A stretch of DNA of 5,063 nucleotides from positions 1 to 5,063 of the forward strand of contig JBEDND010000207.1 of NCBI GenBank assembly GCA_041170785.1. Reading direction: 5' to 3'. Positions 1 through 5,063 of this stretch are shown one piece after another. The notes under the pieces were generated by a model that worked only from the letters and a program-made list of their open reading frames with translations, was not told the origin of the DNA and ran no database searches. A program made the position numbers and the translations under genes. This DNA comes from REEB481 sp041170785 (GTDB lineage Bacteria; Bacteroidota; Bacteroidia; NS11-12g; UBA955). How positions within the stretch are numbered: the first letter of the stretch is position 1; every line of letters starts with the position of its first letter.

Positions 1-3000
1 TGCCTGAAGGACCTTTCCACCGGCGCCAGTGCTGCCCAAAGCATTCGCTCGCGGATTATCTTGTGGGATGATGGAGCGGCCAGCAGCAGCAGCGCTCCGG
101 CAGCCGATCCCGTAAGTTGCCACAGCTATGCGCGGAAAGGCGTGTTTCAGGTGCTGATGGAGGTGGAAGACAATAAAGGCTGCAAGGCCCGAGCCTCCAT
201 CCGTGCGGCGGTGGTGGACGATGTAAAGGCACGCTTTGATTACAGCCTGAGCGATTACTGCGATTCAGCCGTGGTTTGCCTCGACAATGCCAGCGATACC
301 GGTAGCGCCAAACTGCTGAAATGGCAATGGTTCTGGGATGCTCAAGCACTGAATGAACCGCGTTCCTGGTGCACGACCCTGAAGAGCGCCGGTGCACATC
401 GGGTTCAGTTTTGGGCGGAAAACCAATATGGTTGCCGCGACACCTTCACGGATACCATCAGCTATGCGCCGACGGTGCTGCGTCCACCCATCCGGATGAA
501 CCTGCACCGCGCATGTTATGGCAACCACGATCTGTTCACCACGGAAACCGACAGCATTCCGGGTGCGCGTTATTTCTGGAATCTTTATGATGTGCGCGAA
601 TCGAGCAACCGCATCTACTCCAACGATACCATGGGTGCTTTCGCGGTGGAACAGCCCGGCCGCTACCGCGTTACGCTGCAGGTGGTGAAGGGTTACTGCG
701 TTACCCGTGTAGACGATACCCTGCTGGTGCTCGGTCCCCGGGCAATAGCCAGATTGGGCAATGCCATCCAGTGCCGCCTGCGCGACACCGTGTATTTCGA
801 CGACCGCAGCGATTACTGGGGCGTGACACGGCCCGGGCGTTTGTGGTATTTCAACGATGCAAAGGCAGCATCCTGCACCACGCAAAACAGCGCCAATCCC
901 GATTACAGCTGCAACTTCAGCATGCAGAAACTGGCCAGACATTGGTATGCCGATAGCCAGCGCTGCTGGTTTCCGCGATTGGTCGTGGTGGATTCAGCCA
1001 CCGGCTGCAGCGATACGCAATCCCTTGTGGTGCGCATCCGCAGGTTGGAAACGGTGGATATTTACACCGTGAAACAGCCTCCACTGTTTTGCACCGGACA
1101 GCTGGTGGAATTCCGAACCGCCAAAACAGACCTCTGCGAGGTTCCCGTGGTGAAGTTCAAAAGCGACCGCTACAACGCAGACACCTTTGTGCCGTTTAAC
1201 AATTCGTATCGCTATCTGAAAGGGAAGGGCTGGCAAGCGCCGGGCTTCATCCTGATGGCGGGCAGCCTGCAAAAAGCGAATATTCTGGGTAACACATTGG
1301 TGTTCACTCCGGGAAACAATTTCTGCATGGACACAGTTTGGAAGGACAGCATGCTGCACCTGCTGCGCACGCCCGACCCTTCTGCAGATCTGCGCATCCT
1401 GAATGACTGTAAACCCTATAAGGTACGCGCCTACTTCCGCAGCCGCGAATTCGACAGCCTGAAGTTTTTGTATTTCGACTGGGGCGATGGAAACATCACC
1501 TACATCAATCCCGGTGGACGCGATACCACGCTGGACAGCATTGACCACATTTATGCCCAAGCCGGGCGCTACGACCTGTTCGGCCTTGCCGAGAATGTGC
1601 GCAGCTGCGAAGGCCGGCACAACAACCAAATAGCGCTGGGCAGCTTCATCAACATCACAACACCTTCCGGATCTTGTCCGGGTGCTGCCTATCAGTTCAG
1701 TGTGCAAACCGGCAGATACGGCGGCGCACCCACAAAACCCGGTAACGGCGCTACAGGGATTCGTTGGTTCATGGGTGATGGCACCGTATATCGCGACAGC
1801 TTCAGCACCCTCACACATACCTTCAACAGCGGAGGAAATTATCTGGTACAGGTAGAACTGACCGACAGCGCAGGATGCAAGGATACCGTTTCTGCATTTT
1901 TTCGTGTGACCGATGTGCGGGCAGGCATCCGTTTGCCTTCAAGGCGTTACCTATGCAGCGAAATCATTCAGTTTTACGATTCTTCGGTGCTGCTGTTCCC
2001 CGCGCCGGGTGAGCAAATCACGGGCTATTGGTGGTCTTTTGGGACCACGGGAAATTTCTCTACGCTGAAAGATCCTTTTAAATCATTCACGCAAAGCGGA
2101 AGCTATGTCATCACCCATAGCGTTGTCACGAGCAATGGCTGCCGCGATACCGTGCAACAGGTGATTAAACTGGACGGTCCGGAGCCTGATTTCATCATTG
2201 ATGGCGACAGCGTGGGTTGTGTGCCGTTCACCGCCCGCTTCCGCAACAAAACCCGCAACGCCACGCGTTTCATCTGGTACTATGGCGACAGCGCGAATAC
2301 CCTCTATTACAGCACCCGCGATACACAGGTGCAATTTACCTATGCGAAACCGGGTGTGTATTACATCCGCCTGTACGCCGGCGACAGCACCTACAATCCG
2401 AGTACAGGCCGCTACTATTACTGTTCTTCAGTGTTCCCCGACAGCTTCCGAAATCCGGGGGTATTCCGCAGGGTGGTGGTGTTTCCGAAGCAACTTCTGG
2501 GCATTCTTGCGCCGGATACCATCTGTGCGGGTACTCCGTTCGATGCGGAAGCGCGCTACGACAGCCTCTACAACCGCTTCCGCTGGAACTTCGGCGAGGG
2601 TGTTGACGATACTGCCCGCAGCAGCCGCGCAGCGCATGTGTATGCCGATACGGGCAGCTACCGCATTCGTTTGTCGGGAACCTATCCGCTGAACACCTTC
2701 CGTCCCTTTTGCCCAGACAGCGCGGAGCGCAGCATCCGAGTGGTGCGCATCAAAGCGGACTTCATCATAGACCCTGCTTCCGATACGCCGGAGTTCCGCT
2801 TCATCAACCGCAGCACGGGCGGCATCCGCAGCTATGTGTGGGATTACGGACAGCCTTCGAGCGGCAGGGCGAACAGCAGCACGGACCGCGACGGCTTTCA
2901 CGATTACGGGATTGATACAGGCTGGTTCCGGGTTTGTCTGACAATCCGGAATGCCTACGGCTGCGAGGATTCTGTGTGTCGCTGGCTTTACAACGATTTT

Positions 3001-3288
3001 TACCGGCACATCTTTATTCCGAACGTGTTCACACCGAATAACGATGCGTACAATGAGGGTTTTTATATAGACATTGTTGGGGAACAGGCATACGACCTGC
3101 ACATATACAACCGCTGGGGACAGCCGGTGTTCCATTCCGACACCGACAAGATGCGCTGGAACGGCCGCTTATTCAATACCGGCGCCGATTGTCCGGAAGG
3201 TACGTATTATTACGTGTTCCATTACCGCTGGGCGCGCCGTGACACGGATCGGAAACAGGTGAACGGGGTGGTGCAGTTGATTAGGTGA
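1..3288 (+). CDS. Giant PKD-repeat surface protein with type IX secretion (CHU_C, type B) C-terminal domain, 5'-partial
   Basis: The frame is open from the first base to a TGA at 3286-3288, giving 1095 residues with no start in view. The TTG at 61 is only the first possible start codon inside an already open frame, so the true N-terminus and signal peptide lie to the left. Most of the protein is a chain of about ten diverged PKD-like beta-sandwich units. Their WxFGDG-type strands are visible near residues 22 (LWDDG), 110, 192, 281, 493 (FDWGDG), 589 (WFMGDG), 678 (WWSFG), 759 (WYYGDS), 861 (WNFGEG) and 947 (WDYG). Several units end in GC(R/K/S/E)D(T/S). Residues 1004-1095 are the CHU_C sorting domain. 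Proteins of this family are exported by the type IX system and act as adhesins, gliding-associated or matrix proteins; the specific ligand is unknown. GC content is clearly above that of the downstream genes. The 3' end recurs after the Fic gene. Confidence 0.9.
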   Translation, partial: CLKDLSTGASAAQSIRSRIILWDDGAASSSSAPAADPVSCHSYARKGVFQVLMEVEDNKGCKARASIRAAVVDDVKARFDYSLSDYCDSAVVCLDNASDTGSAKLLKWQWFWDAQALNEPRSWCTTLKSAGAHRVQFWAENQYGCRDTFTDTISYAPTVLRPPIRMNLHRACYGNHDLFTTETDSIPGARYFWNLYDVRESSNRIYSNDTMGAFAVEQPGRYRVTLQVVKGYCVTRVDDTLLVLGPRAIARLGNAIQCRLRDTVYFDDRSDYWGVTRPGRLWYFNDAKAASCTTQNSANPDYSCNFSMQKLARHWYADSQRCWFPRLVVVDSATGCSDTQSLVVRIRRLETVDIYTVKQPPLFCTGQLVEFRTAKTDLCEVPVVKFKSDRYNADTFVPFNNSYRYLKGKGWQAPGFILMAGSLQKANILGNTLVFTPGNNFCMDTVWKDSMLHLLRTPDPSADLRILNDCKPYKVRAYFRSREFDSLKFLYFDWGDGNITYINPGGRDTTLDSIDHIYAQAGRYDLFGLAENVRSCEGRHNNQIALGSFINITTPSGSCPGAAYQFSVQTGRYGGAPTKPGNGATGIRWFMGDGTVYRDSFSTLTHTFNSGGNYLVQVELTDSAGCKDTVSAFFRVTDVRAGIRLPSRRYLCSEIIQFYDSSVLLFPAPGEQITGYWWSFGTTGNFSTLKDPFKSFTQSGSYVITHSVVTSNGCRDTVQQVIKLDGPEPDFIIDGDSVGCVPFTARFRNKTRNATRFIWYYGDSANTLYYSTRDTQVQFTYAKPGVYYIRLYAGDSTYNPSTGRYYYCSSVFPDSFRNPGVFRRVVVFPKQLLGILAPDTICAGTPFDAEARYDSLYNRFRWNFGEGVDDTARSSRAAHVYADTGSYRIRLSGTYPLNTFRPFCPDSAERSIRVVRIKADFIIDPASDTPEFRFINRSTGGIRSYVWDYGQPSSGRANSSTDRDGFHDYGIDTGWFRVCLTIRNAYGCEDSVCRWLYNDFYRHIFIPNVFTPNNDAYNEGFYIDIVGEQAYDLHIYNRWGQPVFHSDTDKMRWNGRLFNTGADCPEGTYYYVFHYRWARRDTDRKQVNGVVQLIR
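3010..3285 (+). other. Gliding-motility-associated C-terminal domain (type B T9SS sorting signal)
   Basis: This segment encodes the last 92 residues of the large protein. It opens with IFIPNVFTPNNDAYNEGF, contains YNRWGQPVF about 30 residues in, then WNG and PEGTYYYVF, and ends in NGVVQLIR at the stop. These match the usual order of the CHU_C/TIGR04131 family: a FxPNxFTPNxDxxN opening, an I(Y/F)NRWGxxVF strand, a G..(C/V)PxGxYYY strand, and a G.V.LIR end. In this family the domain is the signal that directs the protein through the type IX secretion machinery at the outer membrane. All conserved blocks are present, so the signal looks intact. Confidence 0.92.
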
Positions 3289-3290
3289 GG
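3216..3290 (+). repeat. Direct repeat, proximal copy (3' end of the adhesin gene)
   Basis: These 75 bp encode the end of the sorting domain, from the FHYRWARR region to the LIR stop plus two bases. They recur at 4491-4565 in the same orientation with only two differences: C/T at 3226 against 4501 (Arg to Cys) and G/C at 3247 against 4522 (Asp to His). The match stops at 3290, three bases before the end of the Fic gene. The repeat spacing is 1275 bp. Confidence 0.95.
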
Positions 3291-3293
3291 GAT

Positions 3294-4388
3294 TTAAAAT
3301 GTCAGTTCGTAGTTTGTGCTTCTTCCGCCGGCATCTTCCTGCCGCAAAATTCCTTTGTCCAACAAGTCTTTGATATCTCTCAAGGCAGTGTCGGGAGAAC
3401 ATTTGGCGATTTTAGCCCACTTTGACGATTGCAGTTTCCCATCAAATCCGTCTAAGAGTTTGTTGATGAGCATTCTTTGCCGGGCGTTTAAAATCGTGTG
3501 TTCGTGTAGCTTCCAAAACGCTGCTTTACGCAATGTGTTTTGAAGCATCATCTCTGTGGCCAGCAGCGCATTCTTGAGGCAAAGCAGAAACCAATTCAGC
3601 CACTCGGTAATATCGCCTGTGCTGTGCTGTACGCTCTGTAAAACAGCGTAGTACTTTTTCCGCTCATGCAATATCTGGCTCGACATGCTGTAGTATCGTT
3701 CACTGGTTTGGTCGGCGCGGGCAAGCATGAAATCAGAAATGGCTCTGGCCATCCGTCCGTTCCCGTCGTCAAAGGGGTGGATGATGATAAACCAAAAGTG
3801 GGCGATGGCGGATTTAAGCACAGGGTCTAATGAATCATGGTTGTTGAACCATGTTAAAAAGGCATCCATTTCTGCTTTAACCTTATGCGCAGGAATGGCT
3901 TCGTAATGAACTTTTTCATTTCCGAAAGCTCCTGAAACGATCTGCATCTCACCGGAACGATAGCATCCCACGGCTATCTTTTGCATTCCGCTGTAGCCGG
4001 TTGGAAATAATGCTGCGTGCCAACCAAAGAGGCGTTTATGGGTGAGGGGCTTGTTGTGGTTTCGGGTGGCGTCGAGCATCATGGATACCACACCTTCTAC
4101 GTTTCGGCTGGAGGGAACCAATCCGGCTATATTGATCCCCAATTGTCTGGCTATGGATGATCGAACTTGTGCGTAATTGAGTTTTTCCCCTTCAATTTCT
4201 GAGGAAGTGACCACATCAAGTGTCAGGTTGTTGAGCGTTGCTTCTTCCTTGCCTGCAAAACCCAGGGAGCTCATGTGGGCAAGTATTTTCCCCTGGAGGT
4301 GGCGGACTGCCCCAAAAAGGGCATTGATATCCACCTCACGCCAGGTAAAGTGCAGCCATTGCTCATGTTCATAAATGTATTTTCCCAC
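3294..4388 (-). CDS. Fic family protein (DUF4172-Fic-winged helix), probable protein adenylyltransferase
   Basis: This is a complete gene of about 364 residues from GTG at 4388 (376 if the TTG at 4424 is used). The N-terminal DUF4172-type region starts YIYEHEQW and carries an (S/T)xxxE(G/N) inhibitory motif, SSEIEG (nt 4188-4205). The core has the catalytic loop HPFDDGNGRMAR (nt 3744-3779), with the catalytic His and the Arg residues intact. A flap segment (SGEMQIVSG) precedes it. The last 70 or so residues look like a winged helix (KIAKCSPDTALRDIKDLLDKGIL). Such enzymes transfer AMP from ATP to a hydroxyl side chain of a target protein. The built-in inhibitory helix suggests it is self-restrained and needs no separate antitoxin, and none is seen. 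The GTG start is preferred because family members usually begin just before YIYEH, a TGA lies directly before the TTG, and a promoter box falls between the two candidates. There is no nearby ATG. The target protein cannot be told from sequence. Confidence 0.93.
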   Translation of the reverse strand: MGKYIYEHEQWLHFTWREVDINALFGAVRHLQGKILAHMSSLGFAGKEEATLNNLTLDVVTSSEIEGEKLNYAQVRSSIARQLGINIAGLVPSSRNVEGVVSMMLDATRNHNKPLTHKRLFGWHAALFPTGYSGMQKIAVGCYRSGEMQIVSGAFGNEKVHYEAIPAHKVKAEMDAFLTWFNNHDSLDPVLKSAIAHFWFIIIHPFDDGNGRMARAISDFMLARADQTSERYYSMSSQILHERKKYYAVLQSVQHSTGDITEWLNWFLLCLKNALLATEMMLQNTLRKAAFWKLHEHTILNARQRMLINKLLDGFDGKLQSSKWAKIAKCSPDTALRDIKDLLDKGILRQEDAGGRSTNYELTF

Positions 4389-4408
4389 TTCTGAAGTCGC
4401 TCCTGCTC

Positions 4409-4416
4409 CAAATATA
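4409..4416 (-). promoter_or_regulatory. Bacteroidota-type -7 promoter box for the Fic gene
   Basis: On the minus strand the bases read TATATTTG, an exact match to the TAnnTTTG -7 consensus of Bacteroides and Flavobacterium. Its G is 20 bases before the GTG at 4388, so transcription starting a few bases after the box would give a leader of roughly 15 bases. AGGAG at 4404-4400 precedes the GTG by 11 bases. I see no convincing -33 TTG element at the usual distance. The match is short, and its support comes mainly from its position. Confidence 0.45.
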
Positions 4417-4427
4417 GGAAACAATCA

Positions 4428-4441
4428 CCGCATATTTGCGG
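4428..4441. promoter_or_regulatory. CCGCA-TATT-TGCGG dyad upstream of the Fic promoter
   Basis: A 14-bp inverted repeat with perfect 5-bp arms and a 4-bp AT centre. It lies just upstream of the proposed -7 box, covering the place where the -33 region should be, so it could be an operator. It shares its right arm (TGCGG) with the larger palindrome at 4434-4468, giving three CCGCA/TGCGG half-sites within 38 bp. Its role is inferred from position only. Confidence 0.3.
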
Positions 4442-4468
4442 CGAATAAAGCGCTTAATCTCCGCAAAT
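4434..4468. repeat. 35-bp imperfect palindrome (15-bp arms, 5-bp centre)
   Basis: The left arm ATTTGCGGCGAATAA (4434-4448) and the right arm TTAATCTCCGCAAAT (4454-4468) are inverted complements at 13 of 15 positions, including a perfect 8-bp outer block, around the centre AGCGC. No run of T follows on either strand, so it is not a standard intrinsic terminator. Paired 11-15 bp arms around a short spacer are also the general form of tyrosine-recombinase core sites and of dimeric operators. It lies between the Fic gene and the copied adhesin 3' end. Confidence 0.55.
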
Positions 4469-4476
4469 CTGCTAGT

Positions 4477-4563
4477 TGGGGAAAGCCGGAGTTCCATTAC
4501 TGCTGGGCGCGCCGTGACACGCATCGGAAACAGGTGAACGGGGTGGTGCAGTTGATTAGGTGA
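4477..4563 (+). pseudogene. Remnant of a CHU_C sorting-domain gene 3' end with an internal deletion
   Basis: In frame this segment reads WGKPEFH followed by YCWARRDTHRK and then QVNGVVQLIR and a stop. The first part matches WGQPVFH of the intact gene (3115-3136, 20/22 bases) and the rest matches 3216-3288. Relative to the intact gene, 87 bp (29 codons) are missing, and the junction falls in GTTCCATT, which occurs at both ends of the missing stretch (3129-3136 and 3216-3223). Weaker in-frame similarity (ALNL against AYDL) may extend it left to about 4456. There is no start, export signal or PKD unit, so it is not a working gene. An open frame reaching back to 4375 only crosses the antisense of the Fic start. 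Confidence 0.75.
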
Positions 4564-4565
4564 GG
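4491..4565 (+). repeat. Direct repeat, distal copy, upstream of the Fic gene
   Basis: This is the second copy of the 75-bp repeat, 73/75 identical to 3216-3290. Together the copies enclose the whole Fic gene and its control region. Similarity ends after TGAGG: the bases from 4566 do not match those from 3291. On the left the copy runs into a segment matching a different part of the adhesin gene (3115-3136). Confidence 0.95.
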
Positions 4566-4713
4566 ATAATCATTCCTTCATTGAATTCTGGCAAACAGTC
4601 GGTTTTGGGAAGGGTAAATCTTGACCAGCTTCAGAAATGACGGGAGCATGCAGTGGGTAGGAACCTCTCGGTTTTCGCGGTGATGGGTTGCATGTGTCCT
4701 GCAGTATATTGTA
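4566..4713. other. Intergenic stretch without a supported gene
   Basis: These 148 bp lie between the adhesin-gene remnant and the rhomboid stop codon. They hold only very short open frames, for example about 25 codons from 4560 to 4637 on the plus strand starting at GTG. No terminator with a strong stem and T-run, and no tRNA-like fold, is seen. This may be the original downstream flank of the adhesin gene, or a junction with a different region. Confidence 0.5.
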
Positions 4714-5063
4714 TTATTTATTTAAATGGTCACGTTTGTATAGAACTGATCCGAAAAGAGCTCCACTTAAAAGCCCACCGATGTGTGCGGCATTATCAAT
4801 ACCTCCGGCTAATCCCCAAAGTAAGTTTATGCCAACATAAATCCCAATCATGCCAAATATCCCTTTCTTGCCCTCCTTAGGAATAGCGTTTGTCATGAAC
4901 AGTCCAAGTATTGCGCCGTAAAGCCCCATAATTGCACCTGATGCACCTACACTAATTGTATTTGGATACCACCATATACTTGCAAGGCTTCCACAAATTC
5001 CTGATAAAATATATAAAATGAAGTAATTTTTGCGACCAAGTAATGGCTCAACGAATATAGCCG
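4714..5063 (-). CDS. Rhomboid family intramembrane serine protease, 5'-partial
   Basis: The minus-strand frame is open from the right edge (first full codon 5061-5059) to a TAA at 4716-4714, giving the last 115 residues. The ATG at 4929 is internal because the reading frame and the family motifs continue upstream of it. The catalytic serine lies in VGASGAIMGLYGAI (Ser codon 4939-4941) and the catalytic histidine in AHIGGLLSG (His codon 4783-4785), the two halves of the rhomboid Ser-His dyad. Hydrophobic stretches fit the last membrane helices: YFILYILSGICGSLAS, the GASG helix, GIFGMIGIYVGINLLWG and the AHIGG helix. A short charged tail (YKRDHLNK) follows. Rhomboids cleave membrane-spanning substrates within the bilayer; the substrate is unknown. 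The early helices are outside the window. Its AT-rich codons contrast with the adhesin gene. Confidence 0.9.
   Translation of the reverse strand, partial: AIFVEPLLGRKNYFILYILSGICGSLASIWWYPNTISVGASGAIMGLYGAILGLFMTNAIPKEGKKGIFGMIGIYVGINLLWGLAGGIDNAAHIGGLLSGALFGSVLYKRDHLNK

Noticed and set aside
265..942. Long minus-strand open frame antisense to the adhesin gene
   Set aside because: It overlaps a strongly supported PKD coding region, its product shows no recognisable domain, and similar antisense frames recur at 994-1818 and 2428-3135, as expected for GC-rich codon use.
2198..2692. Plus-strand open frame of 164 codons in another frame of the adhesin gene
   Set aside because: The Arg-, Ala- and Ser-rich product has no domain, and the overlapping frame encodes clear PKD units.
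4375..4563. Plus-strand open frame of 62 codons ending in the copied sorting-domain tail
   Set aside because: Its first part is the antisense of the Fic start and control region; only the last part is meaningful, and it is annotated as a pseudogene remnant.
4560..4637. Short GTG-started frame of about 25 codons downstream of the remnant
   Set aside because: It is too short, has no recognisable motif, and begins inside the repeat; chance is the simplest explanation.
4660..4680. AACC-TCTC-GGTT hairpin followed by TTTTC as a terminator
   Set aside because: The stem has only 4 strong pairs and the T-run is short and interrupted, so it is not enough to call.
4647..4694. CATGCA/TGCATG inverted repeat with a 36-base loop
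   Set aside because: Six-base arms at this distance are expected by chance, and nothing nearby supports a role.
4653..4880. Plus-strand open frame of 75 codons
   Set aside because: Most of it is antisense to the rhomboid gene, which carries both catalytic motifs.

Overview
The window most likely comes from a member of the Bacteroidota. The main evidence is a very long PKD-repeat protein ending in a gliding-motility-associated (CHU_C, type B) C-terminal domain, the sorting signal of the type IX secretion system, which is essentially confined to that phylum. A TAnnTTTG-type promoter box upstream of the second gene agrees. The lineage cannot be narrowed from this sequence. The first gene is clearly GC-rich (about 60% in lines counted by eye), while the Fic and rhomboid genes are nearer 40%, so the right-hand third looks compositionally different.

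Layout. Positions 1-3288 (+) hold the C-terminal 1095 residues of a large cell-surface or secreted adhesin-like protein whose start lies left of the window. Tail-to-tail with it, after only 5 bases, is a complete Fic/DUF4172 protein-AMPylase gene on the minus strand (3294-4388, GTG start preferred; a TTG at 4424 is the alternative). Upstream of the Fic gene is a short control-like region (about 4400-4470) with a promoter box, a CCGCA/TGCGG dyad and a 35-bp imperfect palindrome. Positions 4477-4563 (+) hold a pseudogene scrap that copies the 3' end of the adhesin gene. Positions 4566-4713 contain no gene that I can support. Positions 4714-5063 (-) are the C-terminal 115 residues of a rhomboid intramembrane protease whose start lies right of the window.

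The most notable point is architectural. The Fic gene sits between two direct copies of the last 75 bp of the adhesin gene (3216-3290 and 4491-4565, 73/75 identical, 1275 bp apart). The distal copy is also joined to a piece matching 3115-3136, so it looks like a second copy of the gene's 3' end that lost 87 bp in frame between short direct repeats. The Fic segment therefore behaves like a cassette placed at the 3' end of the adhesin gene without damaging it. Recombination between the repeats would remove Fic and still leave a full-length adhesin C-terminus. No recombinase is visible, and a mis-join between paralogous genes during assembly cannot be excluded from sequence alone. The three genes show no obvious shared pathway; the adhesin and Fic genes are convergent and transcribed separately.
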